DNA of 64,000 nucleotides from Streptomyces sp. TLI_235 (GTDB lineage: Bacteria; Actinomycetota; Actinomycetes; Streptomycetales; Streptomycetaceae): positions 1,736,001 to 1,800,000 of the forward strand of contig NSGV01000001.1 of the NCBI GenBank assembly GCA_002300355.1. The letters run 5' to 3'. The stretch's first letter is position 1. Every line of letters begins with the position of its first letter. The notes under the pieces were generated by a model. It searched no databases, was not told the origin of the DNA, and worked only from the letters and a program-made list of their open reading frames with translations. This document shows positions 1-8,422 of the stretch, piece by piece. The position numbers were made by a program, and so were the translations under genes.

Positions 1-212
1 TGCCGCTCGCCCCCGTGGTGGAGGGCCTGCGGACGGCCTGGTTCGGCCGCGGCTTCGGCCACGAGACCTGGGGCGGCGCCCCGCTGGAGCGGCTCGACCT
101 GCTGCACGGCTGGGCACACGCCGCCCCCTCCCTGCTGATGATCGCCGCCTGGGGCGCCGCCGCCGCCGTGCTCGGCCGGCGGCTGTTCCACTGGGAGCCC
201 CGACGCGGCTGA
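1..212 (+). CDS. ABC-2 type transporter permease, C-terminal fragment
   Basis: The reading frame is open from base 3 and runs off the left edge, so only the last ~69 residues are visible. They contain one hydrophobic segment (around LLMIAAWGAAAAVLG) followed by a short basic tail ending in FHWEPRRG. A final membrane helix, then an arginine-rich tail with an F-x-W motif, is the usual end of DrrB-like ABC-2 exporter permeases. Such permeases pair with an ATPase that should lie to the left of the window. The family call rests on this short tail only; any polytopic membrane protein of similar topology cannot be excluded. Confidence 0.5.
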   Translation, partial: PLAPVVEGLRTAWFGRGFGHETWGGAPLERLDLLHGWAHAAPSLLMIAAWGAAAAVLGRRLFHWEPRRG

Positions 213-318
213 CCGGCGCGCACCCCGCCCGGCAGGGGTGCGCGGGGCCGCCGCCCGGATGTGCGAGAGTGCGGACGGACGGATCGTCGGCAGGCACGGA
301 ACGGGGAGCGTGGGCACG

Positions 319-1812
319 GTGGCAGGGCGGACTTCCGGCAGCACACCGGGCGGAGCCGGCCGAGTGGACGCCGTGGTGGTCGGCGCCGGGCCGAACGGAC
401 TCGCCGCCGCCCTGCTGCTCGCCGCCGCCGGCCTGGAGACCGTCGTGTACGAGGCCGCGGAGACCGTCGGCGGCGGCCTGCGGACCGCCGAGACCACCCT
501 CCCCGGCTTCCGGCACGACCTCTGCTCGGTCGCCCACCCGATGGCCCTGGCCTCGCCGTTCTTCCGGGCCTTCGGCCTCGCCGAACGGGTCGAGCTGCTG
601 CAGCCCCCGGCCGCGTACGCACAGCCGCTGGACGGCGCCCCGGCCGGGATCGCCTACCGCGACCTGGACCGCACCGCCGAGCGGCTCGGCCGCGACGGCC
701 GGGCCTGGCGGGCGCTGTTCGGCCCGCTGGTCGACCGTTGGCAGGGCACCGTCGACGCCGCACTCTCCGACCAGCGCCGTCTCCCCGCCGAGCCGCTGAC
801 GGCCCTTCGGCTGGGCCTGCGGATCGCCGAGTTCGGCACCCCGGCCTGGGGGGCGCGGCTGCGCGAGCCGGCCGCCCGGGCCATGCTCGCGGGCGTCGCC
901 GCGCACGCCGTCGCCCCGCCGCGCGCCTTCGCCCCGGCCGGCGCCGGCGTGCTGCTGGCCGCCCTCGGGCACGCCGTCGGCTGGCCGGTGCCGCGCGGCG
1001 GCAGCCAGGCGATCGCCGACGCGATGGCCGCCGAACTGGTCCGCCTCGGCGGCCGGATCACCACCGGCCACCGCGTCGAGTCGCTCGCCGAACTCCCTCC
1101 CGCCCGCGCCGTCCTGCTCGATCTCACCCCCGCCGGACTGCTCCACCTGGCCGGGCCCGCCCTGCCCGACCGATACGCCCGGCGGCTGCGCGCCTACCGC
1201 TACGGCTCGGCCGTCAGCAAGGTCGACTTCGCGCTGGCGGGGCCGGTGCCCTGGGCCGACCCGGCCTGCGCCGAGGTGGGCACCCTCCACCTGTCCGGCA
1301 CCCGCGAGGAGACCGTCGCCGTCGAACGGGAGGTGGCCGCGGGCCGCCACCCGGCCCGCCCGTACGTACTCGCCGTGCAGCCCGGCATCGTCGACCCCGG
1401 CCGGGCCCCGGCCGGCCGGCACACCCTCTACAGCTACGCCCACGTGCCGCACGGGTCGACGGTGGACGTCGGGGACGCCGTGGAACGGCAGATCGAGCGC
1501 TTCGCCCCCGGCTTCCGCGACCTCGTGCTCGCCAGGACGGTCACCACCGCCGCCGACCAGCAGCTGTACAACGCCAACTACGTGGGCGGCGACATCGGCG
1601 GCGGCGCGATGACCCTATGGCAGACGGCCTTCCGCCCCGTCCCCGCCCTCGACCCGTACGCCACCCCGCTCGACGGCGTCTACCTCTGCTCCGCCGCCAC
1701 CCCGCCCGGCCCCGGCGTCCACGGCATGGCCGGCCTGCACGCCGCCCGCCGCGCCCTGAAGCAGCGCTTCGGCCTCACCGGAGATCCCCTGCACCGCCTG
1801 GCACGGGGCTGA
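319..1812 (+). CDS. FAD-dependent oxidoreductase, phytoene desaturase-like
   Basis: Predicted flavoprotein of the phytoene dehydrogenase/amine oxidase superfamily (COG1233). The dinucleotide-binding motif VVVGAGPNGLAAALLLAAAG lies about 17 residues after the chosen start, followed by the acidic end of the second strand (VVYEAAETVGGGLR). A C-terminal segment near GVYLCSAATPPGPGVHGMAG matches the second FAD-contacting region of the family. The frame is open from a GTG at 238, but the residues before position 364 look non-conserved. I chose the GTG at 319 because a GGGGAG sequence lies about 10 bases upstream; GTG 310 and GTG 364 are alternatives. The substrate is unknown: no carotenoid genes lie nearby, so a role in carotenoid synthesis is not supported. 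Length of roughly 480-500 residues is normal. Confidence 0.85.
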   Translation: MAGRTSGSTPGGAGRVDAVVVGAGPNGLAAALLLAAAGLETVVYEAAETVGGGLRTAETTLPGFRHDLCSVAHPMALASPFFRAFGLAERVELLQPPAAYAQPLDGAPAGIAYRDLDRTAERLGRDGRAWRALFGPLVDRWQGTVDAALSDQRRLPAEPLTALRLGLRIAEFGTPAWGARLREPAARAMLAGVAAHAVAPPRAFAPAGAGVLLAALGHAVGWPVPRGGSQAIADAMAAELVRLGGRITTGHRVESLAELPPARAVLLDLTPAGLLHLAGPALPDRYARRLRAYRYGSAVSKVDFALAGPVPWADPACAEVGTLHLSGTREETVAVEREVAAGRHPARPYVLAVQPGIVDPGRAPAGRHTLYSYAHVPHGSTVDVGDAVERQIERFAPGFRDLVLARTVTTAADQQLYNANYVGGDIGGGAMTLWQTAFRPVPALDPYATPLDGVYLCSAATPPGPGVHGMAGLHAARRALKQRFGLTGDPLHRLARG

Positions 1813-1963
1813 GCCCGGCCGGGTTTGCGGAATCGCCGTTGACGAGCCCGCCGCCGCTGCCGGAGGCTGTCCCGGACCGGCCGTCAGAAGGCCGACCGGA
1901 CCGACCGCTCCGGGGCACGGCGGCCCGTTCCGGCCGACCGAACCGCCGCTCAGGGAGGGAACC

Positions 1964-2542
1964 GTGCAGCCACGGACCCGGGCCGCACTGGCCCTCCTCG
2001 CACCGGCCTCGGCCGCGGCGTTGCTCCTCGTCGGCTGCGTGCCCGGGGCGCAGCACACCGCCGTTCCCGCGCCGTCCGGGGGCGGGCCGACCCACAGCAA
2101 CCGGATCCACACGGGCAGCGAGGCGAGCCCGTCGTACTGGGTGAGGTCCCCGACGGACCGCTTCGCTCTCCTGGTGGAGGAGACCGGATCGAGGAGCGAT
2201 CCCGGTGGCACCCGCCGCCGCGCCGTGATCAGGTCCTACACGCCGCCGTCGTCGTCGACCGGCGAAGGGGCGCTCGGAGTGGTGGTGTGGCGCGACACCA
2301 CCGAGTACGGCACGTTCGCAGACAGCCCGACCTTCCGGTGGGAGGACGCCGGGGACCGTGTCTGGATCGTCCTCACTCCCAACGGGGTGCCCCACCCGAC
2401 GGTCGAGTTCCGTGTGGTCACGGAGGGGGCCGGCGGCACTTGGTCGGCGCGCACGGTCGCGGCGCCGGAGTACGGGGAGGTACCGGAGTCGGTCCTCGGG
2501 AGCATCCCGCAGCCGGTGCGCGGGGAGCTCGGCCTGCCGTGA
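1964..2542 (+). CDS. putative secreted lipoprotein
   Basis: 192-residue protein with a basic N-terminus, a hydrophobic stretch and a lipobox (LLLVGC, Cys at about residue 26). It is therefore predicted to be exported and lipid-anchored outside the cell membrane. The mature part has no recognised domain. It carries a low-complexity Pro/Ser/Gly stretch after the cysteine and then a mixed beta-like region rich in Trp, Val and Arg. The GTG start is supported by the strong ribosome binding site AGGGAGGGA eight bases upstream. It is a single gene facing the convergent grpE-like gene, with a gap of only 10 bp. Function unknown. Confidence 0.7.
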   Translation: MQPRTRAALALLAPASAAALLLVGCVPGAQHTAVPAPSGGGPTHSNRIHTGSEASPSYWVRSPTDRFALLVEETGSRSDPGGTRRRAVIRSYTPPSSSTGEGALGVVVWRDTTEYGTFADSPTFRWEDAGDRVWIVLTPNGVPHPTVEFRVVTEGAGGTWSARTVAAPEYGEVPESVLGSIPQPVRGELGLP

Positions 2543-2552
2543 CCGCCGGTGT

Positions 2553-2999
2553 TCAGGCCGGGCTCGGCGGTTCCGCGACGACGACTTCGGCGGGGCGGAG
2601 CAGCTGGTCGCCGACGCGGTAGCCGGTGCGGACGATCTCGATGCAGATGGGGCCGGAGACCACGGCGGAGCGGGTGTAGCCGATGGCGAGGTGCAGGACG
2701 GGGTCGAAGAGGTCGCCCGGCTCGCCGAAGGACTGCAGGCCGAGGGCGCCGAGCTCGGTCTCCAGGAGGTCGGCGACGGCGCCGAAGCCGTCGACGACCT
2801 CGCCGGCGACGCGGGCCTGGTCGAGGGCGTCGAGCACGGGGAGCAGCCGGCCGAGCACGTTGGCGACGGCGATCTCGCGGACGGCGAGCCGGTCGCGGTG
2901 GACGCGGCGCCGGTAGTTGTCGTACTCGGCCTTGAGCCGGCGCAGGTCCTCGTCGGGCCCGGCGTGCGGGCCCTCTCCGTCGCCTGCCGAGTGCGCCAT
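2553..2999 (-). CDS. grpE: GrpE-like nucleotide exchange factor, short form
   Basis: Predicted co-chaperone that accelerates ADP release from a DnaK/Hsp70 protein. Residues 17-45 form the end of the long helix (LRRLKAEYDNYRRRVHRDR, matching the conserved K-x-E-x-x-N-x-x-R-R pattern). Residues 90-145 give the C-terminal beta domain, with the family pattern of a hydrophobic run, E-I-x-R-x-G-Y, then LLRPAEVVVA. The protein has 148 residues against about 200 for the usual GrpE, because most of the N-terminal coiled coil is missing. There is no dnaK, dnaJ or hspR next to it, so it is probably a second, stand-alone copy. The ATG start is supported by GGAGGGA nine bases upstream. A longer reading frame upstream is the antisense shadow of the zinc-ribbon and ROK genes. 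Confidence 0.85.
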   Translation of the reverse strand: MAHSAGDGEGPHAGPDEDLRRLKAEYDNYRRRVHRDRLAVREIAVANVLGRLLPVLDALDQARVAGEVVDGFGAVADLLETELGALGLQSFGEPGDLFDPVLHLAIGYTRSAVVSGPICIEIVRTGYRVGDQLLRPAEVVVAEPPSPA

Positions 3000-3041
3000 G
3001 AACCGGACTCCCTCCGGACGGTATCCGCGGCCCCTGAAACC

Positions 3042-3070
3042 GGGATAATTCTGGATAAAGGGCTTGTCAA
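3042..3070 (-). promoter_or_regulatory. sigma70-type promoter for the grpE-like gene
   Basis: On the minus strand TTGACA (3070-3065) is followed after 17 bases by TATCCC (3047-3042), about 43 bases before the grpE start. The -35 box is perfect and the spacing ideal; the -10 box is weaker. No CIRCE or HAIR inverted repeat is visible beside it, so heat-shock control through HrcA or HspR is not supported by the sequence. Confidence 0.55.
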
Positions 3071-3095
3071 GGGCCGAGGCAGGGAGGTAGGCGCG

Positions 3096-3461
3096 ATGAT
3101 CACCGAACTGGCCGTGGAGCGGGTCGAATTCACCTGTGGACAGTGCTGGCACCACTGGTCCGTGGACTACGACGTCCAGCACTACCGGGACGACGACGGC
3201 GCCGACTGGGAGCAGTTCTCCCACGACGGCATCGGCGCGGCCTCCCCGTACACACCGGACGGCGGCGTGCCGTGTCCGCAGTGCGGGCGGCACTGGGTCG
3301 GCCACCTCGTCGCCCGGCGGCTGGTGCCGCTGGCCGGTTCGACCGGGGACGCTCCGCGCCACCGCATCCCGGACCGCGAGAGCCACCGGCCGGACCGCTT
3401 CGGGGCACCGCTGCTGTCCGGCACCGTCCGCCCGGAGCCGCACCCGACGCCACCGAGCTGA
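3096..3461 (+). CDS. zinc-ribbon-like hypothetical protein
   Basis: 121-residue protein of unknown function with two CxxC pairs (CGQC near residue 15 and CPQC near residue 62) about 47 residues apart, a spacing that could form one zinc-ribbon. Between them lies an acidic, aromatic-rich segment; the C-terminal ~45 residues are Pro/Arg-rich and probably disordered. No signal peptide or membrane helix is seen. The ATG start has the strong ribosome binding site GGGAGGT. It is transcribed divergently from the grpE-like gene, and the two share the ~96-bp intergenic region. It could bind nucleic acid or a protein partner, but nothing decides this. Confidence 0.65.
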   Translation: MITELAVERVEFTCGQCWHHWSVDYDVQHYRDDDGADWEQFSHDGIGAASPYTPDGGVPCPQCGRHWVGHLVARRLVPLAGSTGDAPRHRIPDRESHRPDRFGAPLLSGTVRPEPHPTPPS

Positions 3462-3576
3462 CCCCGACGGCTGCCGCCGTCCATGTGCTGACCTGCGACG
3501 ACGTCCCGCGCGGCGGCCCGTCCCGGCGGGCGTGCCCGGATAGTCTGGCGGCCCACCGAACCGCCCGGGAGCCCCC

Positions 3577-4587
3577 GTGTCCTCGACCGTTCCCACCGAG
3601 AAGGCAGCACCGGCAGCCGCCCGGACGGCCCTGGTCGCGGCCGTCGACATCGGCGGGACGAAGATCGCCGCCGCGCTGGTGGACGCCGCCGGCGCCCTGG
3701 TGGCACAGGTCCGGCGGCCCACCCCGGCCTCGGCGCCCGCCGGGACGGTGCTGGCCGCCGTCCTGGACGCGGTGGAGGAGCTGGCCGGGCACCCGCGCTG
3801 GCCCGAGGCGGCGGCGCTCGGCATCGGCAGCGCCGGCCCGGTGGACGCCGCGGCGGGCACCGTCAGCCCGGTGAACATCGCCGCCTGGCGCGGCTTCCCC
3901 CTGGTGGAGCGGGTCGCCGGGCATCCCGCCGTACGGGTGCCGGTGGCGTTGATCGGGGACGGCGTGGCGATCGCGGAGGCCGAGGCCTGGCAGGGCGCGG
4001 CGGCCGGCTACCGGAACGCCCTGTGCATGGTGGTCTCCACCGGTGTCGGGGGCGGTCTGGTGCTGGACGGCGCGGTGTACCCCGGGCCGTCCGGGAACGC
4101 GGGCCACATCGGCCACATCACCGTGGACCTGGCCGGCCCGCCCTGCCCCTGCGGCAGCCGGGGCTGCGTGGAGCTGTACGCCAGCGGCACCGCGATCGCC
4201 CGGCACGCCCGCGAGCAGGGCCTGCGCCTGCCGGAGGGCGACGCGACGGCCGCCGCCGTCGCCGCGGCCGCCCTGGCCGGGGACGAGGTCGCACTCGCCG
4301 CCTACGACCGGGCGGCCCGGGCCCTCGCGGCAGGGATCGCGGCCACCGCCACCCTGGTCGAGCTGGAGGCGGTGGTGATCGGCGGCGGGGTGGCGCAGTC
4401 GGGCCCGGTGCTGTTCGACCCGCTCGCCCGCCACCTGGCCTCGTACGCCGCGCTCCCCTTCACCCACGGCATCCGGCTGCACCGCGCCGAGCTGGGCACC
4501 GACGCCGGCCTGGTCGGCGCCGCCGCCGCGGCGATGCGCCTGGCCGAGGAGCCCAGCCCCCTCCCGCCCGACCTCACCACCGGCTGA
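3577..4587 (+). CDS. ROK family sugar kinase (glucokinase-like)
   Basis: Cytoplasmic kinase of the ROK family, expected to phosphorylate a hexose with ATP. The phosphate-1 motif AAVDIGGTKIAAALV lies at about residues 20-35. A catalytic-type Asp is found in LIGDGVAIAEAEAW (about residue 129), and the glycine-rich STGVGGGLV follows. The ROK zinc site is intact as CPCGSRGCVE (about residues 189-198). The ~15-residue N-terminal extension before the first strand is not conserved. The GTG start is preceded by CGGGAG. The gene stands alone between unrelated neighbours and has no DNA-binding domain, so it is an enzyme rather than a ROK repressor. Glucose is the most likely substrate, but N-acetyl sugars or others are possible. 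Confidence 0.88.
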   Translation: MSSTVPTEKAAPAAARTALVAAVDIGGTKIAAALVDAAGALVAQVRRPTPASAPAGTVLAAVLDAVEELAGHPRWPEAAALGIGSAGPVDAAAGTVSPVNIAAWRGFPLVERVAGHPAVRVPVALIGDGVAIAEAEAWQGAAAGYRNALCMVVSTGVGGGLVLDGAVYPGPSGNAGHIGHITVDLAGPPCPCGSRGCVELYASGTAIARHAREQGLRLPEGDATAAAVAAAALAGDEVALAAYDRAARALAAGIAATATLVELEAVVIGGGVAQSGPVLFDPLARHLASYAALPFTHGIRLHRAELGTDAGLVGAAAAAMRLAEEPSPLPPDLTTG

Positions 4588-4662
4588 CGGAAGCACCGGC
4601 TGACGGGGGCGCGGGCCGCGCGACGCCGTGCCGCTCCGCGGGCCGCCGGGGCGGTCCGGCGG

Positions 4663-5420
4663 TCAGGTGCAGAGGCTGCCGCTGTGGCATGCGGTGGTGC
4701 CGGGATCGGGCGGGACGGGCACGCCGGCAGGTGGGCGGACCGGGAAGTAGGTGTGGCGGATCCGGACGGCGACCAGGGTTCGGTGGGCCGCGGTGGCCCG
4801 GGTGAGGGCCTCGGCCACCGGGAGCGGGTGGGCCTCGCGGTCGGCGCTGACGGTCCACGGGACGAAGGTGCCGGCCGCCGGCTCGGGCTCGGCGGCGGGC
4901 GCTCCGGGGGTGTAGCCGGTCAGGGCGAGGTGCAGTGGATCGGAGTGGTCCAGCTGCCGTCCGGTCCGCCACCGGTGCCGTCGGGCCGGGCGGCGGTCTC
5001 GCCGATCGGCAGGTCGGGGCGCCAGCCGTGGGCGGTGAGCGCGGCCTCCACGGTGGCCACGGCCGCGGGCGGCGGGTCGGCGAGAGCGAGGTAGCGGATC
5101 ACGTCCCGGGTGCAGGACGGCTCCTCGTAGCCCGCCGCGAATCCGGTCCGGGCGGTGGCGCCGCAGCCGTCGTCGACCGCGTCACCGATCAGGACGGCCC
5201 CGGGCAGGGCGGAGGTGAGTTCGGTGAGCCGCCGGTCCATGTCGGCGCGGGCGTCCTCGTCGACCACCGCGACCGGCCTGGACCTGGCGAGGGCCGCCAC
5301 ATCGGGTGGCGCCGTGGACCGGTGCCAGGTCCAGAGCAGCAGCACCGGCAGTGCGATCAGCGCCGCCGCGGCGAGGGCGCAGCCGCAGCCGGTCCCGTTC
5401 CGCTTTCCCCCCGTACCCAT
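4663..5420 (-). pseudogene. small membrane-anchored protein gene with a frameshift
   Basis: The first reading frame (5420 down to 4920) starts well: a short basic head, one membrane helix (ALAAAALIALPVLLLWTW) and an extracytoplasmic domain with paired cysteines. It then ends abruptly in WTTPIHCTSP. From about 4945 the other minus-strand frame continues as natural protein with high third-position GC, reading PLHLALTGYTPGAPAAE and later TFVPWTVSADREAHPLPVAE, and stops at 4663. The combined length is two more than a multiple of three, which fits one missing base near 4938-4945; restoring a G in the CCGATCC string gives an uninterrupted protein of about 252 residues. No slippery heptamer is visible, so programmed frameshifting is unlikely. 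Family unknown. Real decay and a sequencing error cannot be separated here. Confidence 0.55.
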
Positions 5421-5491
5421 GACTGTGATTCTGACGTGCCGTCAGCACGGTTCGACCACCGACGGATCTCCGTTCGATGACGGACCGCCGC

Positions 5492-6235
5492 TCAGCGGTC
5501 GGCGGCGATGGCGGCGTCGATGCCGGCGAGCGCGATGTCGAGGCCGGTCTCGAACTGGATGTCACGGGAGGCGCGGATCCCACCGTCCTCGGCGGGCGGC
5601 AGCAGGTCGGCGTTCTCGGCGAAGCGGGCGTCCGCCTTCTCCACGAGGCCGCGGACGACCCGGTTGAGTTCGTCCTCGGGCAGGCCGGAGGCCTTGACCC
5701 GCTGCAGCCACTGCGACTCGCCGAGCGCGAAGCCGTAGACGAACTGCAGGACGAGGCCGAGGGCGCCGCCGAGGCGGTCGCCGGTGAGGCCGGTGCGGCG
5801 GATCGCGCCGATCGCGCTGGTGGAGAAGAACAGTGCGTTGGGGCCGAGGGCCAGGAACTGTCCGGCGAGTTGGGCGGCCCAGGGGTGCTCGTGCAGGCAG
5901 CGGCGGTACTCGTGGGCGAGCAGGCGCAGGTGGGCACGCCAGTCGTCGCCGTCGCCGAGCGGGGGGATCCGCATGTCGCCGAAGGCCTCGTCGAGGGCGA
6001 GTTCGAGGAGTTCGTCCTTGTTGTCGACATACCAGTAGACCGACATCGGGGTGACGTCGAGGGCGGCCGCGAGTCTGCGCATGGTGAGGGCCCGCACGCC
6101 GTCCGCGTCGAGCAGGTCGACCGCGGCGCGGACGATCCGCCCGCGGCTGAGGCCCGCGGGGGCGCTGCCGCGGTGGCGTTCCCGGGGCGGGGCCACCCAG
6201 ATGCTGACGCCGGGGTCGCGGGGCTTCTCCGCCAT
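5492..6235 (-). CDS. TetR family regulator of the adjacent MFS pump
   Basis: 247-residue repressor-type protein. The helix-turn-helix lies at about residues 30-75 (RIVRAAVDLLDADGVRALTM, then MRRLAAALDVTPMSVYWYV). The longer C-terminal region with repeated amphipathic helices, including HEHPWAAQL and FVYGFALGESQW, resembles the TetR_C class seen in drug-efflux repressors. The ATG start gives a ~25-residue polar extension before the DNA-binding domain. It lies 65 bp downstream of the MFS transporter on the same strand, so both are probably one transcript starting at the palindromic operator at 7835-7869, giving autoregulation. The inducing ligand is unknown, probably a substrate of the pump. 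Confidence 0.9.
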   Translation of the reverse strand: MAEKPRDPGVSIWVAPPRERHRGSAPAGLSRGRIVRAAVDLLDADGVRALTMRRLAAALDVTPMSVYWYVDNKDELLELALDEAFGDMRIPPLGDGDDWRAHLRLLAHEYRRCLHEHPWAAQLAGQFLALGPNALFFSTSAIGAIRRTGLTGDRLGGALGLVLQFVYGFALGESQWLQRVKASGLPEDELNRVVRGLVEKADARFAENADLLPPAEDGGIRASRDIQFETGLDIALAGIDAAIAADR

Positions 6236-6300
6236 GCTCGTCCTTCGTGCTCGCCGCACGGCCGCGAAGGTGCGGCCGTGCAGCGATCGTAGAGGCCGGA

Positions 6301-7821
6301 TCAGCCCGCCCGGGCCACCGGCTCGGCCGGGGCGGGGGCGGGGGCGGCGGGCGGCATCGCCGCGGCCCGGCCGATCAGCCATGCGGCGACCAGGCCGCCG
6401 GCCAGGACCGCGGCCGCGCCGATGAGCTGGCCGGCGGTGAGGCTGTCGGCGAAGGCCGCGTTGATCCGCTCGGCGGCCCGGGCACCGCCGGCGGCGAGCG
6501 CGTCCGGCAGTGAGCGGGCGGCGGAGTCCGGCAGCCCGGCGGGCAGGGCGGCGGCGAAGTTCGCGGCGAGCACGGCGCCGAGGACGGCGACGCCGAGCGA
6601 GTTGCCGAGTTCGCCGAGGGTGCCCATCAGGCCGGAGCCGACGCCGGCCTTCTCCGGCGGGATGGAGGTCATCACCGCGCCGGCCATGGCGGGTTGGGCG
6701 CAGGCGACGCCCGCGCCCATCATCACCAGGCCGAGCAGGATGCCCGGGTAGGAGCCGTCGTGGCCGAGGAGTGCGATCGCGGCGAGGCCGCCGGCGAGCA
6801 GCGAGAGGCCGGTGGCGATCGCGGCGGGCGGCGAGAGCCTGGCGGTGAGCCGTATGCCGGTTCCGGTGAGGTTGAGCGCGACGACGGTGAGCGCCATCGG
6901 CGCGGTGCGCAGTCCGGCCGCGAGCGGTCCGTAGTGGAGGACGAACTGCAGGTGCTGGGTGAGCAGGAAGAGCGAGCCGCCCATGCCGAAGCTGACCAGG
7001 ACGCCGCCGGAGACGGCGCCGCGGAACCGGGCGTTGCGGAAGAACGCGAGGTCGAGCAGCGGGTGTTCGATCCGCCGCTCCCACAGGGCGAAGGCCAGCA
7101 GGAAGAGCAGGCCGAGGCCGCCGGCGAGCAGGGTGCGGGGTGCCGTCCAGCCGTAGCCGGGGCCCTGGATGACGGCGTAGACCAGGCCGGTGAGGCCGGC
7201 CGTGGAGAGTGCGGCGCCGAGCAGGTCGGGGCGGTCGCCGCGCGGGTCCTTGGACTCCGGCACGAGCCGGCCGACGGCGATCAGGCCGAGTGCGGCGACC
7301 GGCAGGTTGACCAGGAAGGTGGAGCCCCACCAGAAGTGGTTCAGCAGCAGGCCGCCGATGACCGGGCCGAGGGCGACGCCGAGCGAGGCGACGGCCGTCC
7401 AGGCGGCGATGGCCTTGGGCTGCTCGTCGGCGTCGAAGGTGCGGACGACGATGGCGAGACTGGTGGCGAGCAGGAGGCTGCCGCCGACGCCCATGCCGGC
7501 GCGGGCCGCGATCAGCTCGCCGGGGTCGGAGGCGAGGGCGGCGGCGAGCGAACCGACGCCGAACAGGGCGAGGCCGATCATCTGGACCCTCTTGCGGCCG
7601 TACCGGTCGGCGAGGCCGCCGGCGGCGATCAGCAGTCCGGCCTGGGCCAGCGAGTAGGCGCCGATGACCCACTGGGTCTGGGAGGTGGTGGCGCCGAGTT
7701 CCTCGGTGAGGGAGGGCACGGCGACGTTGAGGATGGTGTTGTCGAGGATCACGACGAGCTGTGCCAGACAGATGACGGCGAGGATCACCCATCGGTCCGG
7801 GCGGCGTTGGGGATCGGTCAT
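6301..7821 (-). CDS. MFS multidrug efflux transporter, DHA2 family (14 TM)
   Basis: Drug:proton antiporter of the EmrB/QacA type, about 506 residues. The N-terminus shows motif D1 (LVVILDNTILNVAVPSLTEE), motif A (GGLADRYGRKRVQM) and motif C (GVALGPVIGGLL). The last ~300 residues add further hydrophobic helices to the 14 expected. The C-terminal Pro/Ala tail is cytoplasmic and not conserved. I chose the ATG at 7821 (MTDPQRRPDRW) instead of the longer frame from 7890, because the extra residues would be encoded inside the operator palindrome. It is the first gene of a two-gene unit with the TetR gene. The substrate cannot be predicted. Confidence 0.92.
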   Translation of the reverse strand: MTDPQRRPDRWVILAVICLAQLVVILDNTILNVAVPSLTEELGATTSQTQWVIGAYSLAQAGLLIAAGGLADRYGRKRVQMIGLALFGVGSLAAALASDPGELIAARAGMGVGGSLLLATSLAIVVRTFDADEQPKAIAAWTAVASLGVALGPVIGGLLLNHFWWGSTFLVNLPVAALGLIAVGRLVPESKDPRGDRPDLLGAALSTAGLTGLVYAVIQGPGYGWTAPRTLLAGGLGLLFLLAFALWERRIEHPLLDLAFFRNARFRGAVSGGVLVSFGMGGSLFLLTQHLQFVLHYGPLAAGLRTAPMALTVVALNLTGTGIRLTARLSPPAAIATGLSLLAGGLAAIALLGHDGSYPGILLGLVMMGAGVACAQPAMAGAVMTSIPPEKAGVGSGLMGTLGELGNSLGVAVLGAVLAANFAAALPAGLPDSAARSLPDALAAGGARAAERINAAFADSLTAGQLIGAAAVLAGGLVAAWLIGRAAAMPPAAPAPAPAEPVARAG

Positions 7822-7834
7822 TCCCGGCTCCACT

Positions 7835-7869
7835 CTTCTACGGCGTACAATGCTTGTACAGCGTAGAAG
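7835..7869. promoter_or_regulatory. TetR operator palindrome upstream of the MFS gene
   Basis: Two 16-base arms, 7835-7850 (CTTCTACGGCGTACAA) and 7854-7869 (TTGTACAGCGTAGAAG), flank a 3-base centre. Fourteen of 16 positions pair in the inverted repeat. The site ends 14 bases before the MFS start and overlaps the region where its promoter must lie. The core GTACAA-N3-TTGTAC is typical of TetR family operators, so the TetR protein encoded two genes downstream is the obvious ligand. Confidence 0.75.
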
Positions 7870-7929
7870 GGCGCCCGCGCGGAGCGCCACCGGTTTCTCC
7901 CCGGAGGCGGCGCGCGCCGGGACGCCGGG

Positions 7930-8412
7930 TCACAGACCGGCGCGGATCTCCTCCAGGGACTCCTGCATCAGCGACCGGGCCCGGGTGAACCAGTCGGCCA
8001 GCACCGCGACCTCGTCCGGGCCGTAGTCGGCGAAGAGGGCGCCGAGGCGGGCGTAGAACGGCCCGTAGGCCTCCATGATCCGCTGCTGGGCCGAGGGGTC
8101 CATCGCGATCCTGACCTTGCGCCGGTCGTCCGGGTCGGGCGCGCGGCGCGCGTAGCCCGCCTTCTCCAGGCGGTTGAGGACGCCGGTGACGGCCCCGGTG
8201 GTGAGGTTGGCCCGTTCGGCGAGGTCGCCGGCGGCGAGCGAGTCGCCCGCCAGCTCCGCCTCGATGAGGAAGCCGATGCAGGTCAGGTCGGTGGTGTTGA
8301 GGCCGAGCCGGGCCGCGAGGTCCTGCTGCCCGAAGTGGGCGAGGGCGATCATCCGGTCCATCGCCCGCAGGGCCTGTTCGGGGGTTGCTGCCGGGCGCGG
8401 CTTGCCTTCCAA
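7930..8412 (-). CDS. MarR family transcriptional regulator
   Basis: Winged-helix dimeric regulator of about 160 residues. The recognition region lies around residues 60-105: LAAGDLAERANLTTGAVTGV for the helix-turn-helix and GYARRAPDPDDRRKVRIAM for the wing, with the family's conserved D-x-R-D/R-R. The first and last helices form the dimer interface. I prefer the TTG at 8412 because AAGGAG lies seven bases upstream; the ATG at 8430 would put the operator inside the coding region. An inverted repeat at 8423-8443 suggests autoregulation. The divergent membrane protein gene at 8524 and the MFS gene 108 bp downstream are possible targets. Confidence 0.88.
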   Translation of the reverse strand: MEGKPRPAATPEQALRAMDRMIALAHFGQQDLAARLGLNTTDLTCIGFLIEAELAGDSLAAGDLAERANLTTGAVTGVLNRLEKAGYARRAPDPDDRRKVRIAMDPSAQQRIMEAYGPFYARLGALFADYGPDEVAVLADWFTRARSLMQESLEEIRAGL

Positions 8413-8422
8413 GGACAGTCTC

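Noticed and set aside
3000..3095. Heat-shock operators (CIRCE or HAIR) upstream of grpE
   Set aside because: No inverted repeat of either type is present, only a sigma70-like promoter.
1775..3133. Minus-strand open frame across the lipoprotein and grpE regions
   Set aside because: It lies antisense or out of frame to genes with clear signals and gives Ser/Pro/Arg filler; no family features.
4920..4975. Programmed frameshift in the 4663-5420 gene
   Set aside because: No slippery heptamer or following stem is apparent; a missing base explains the data more simply.
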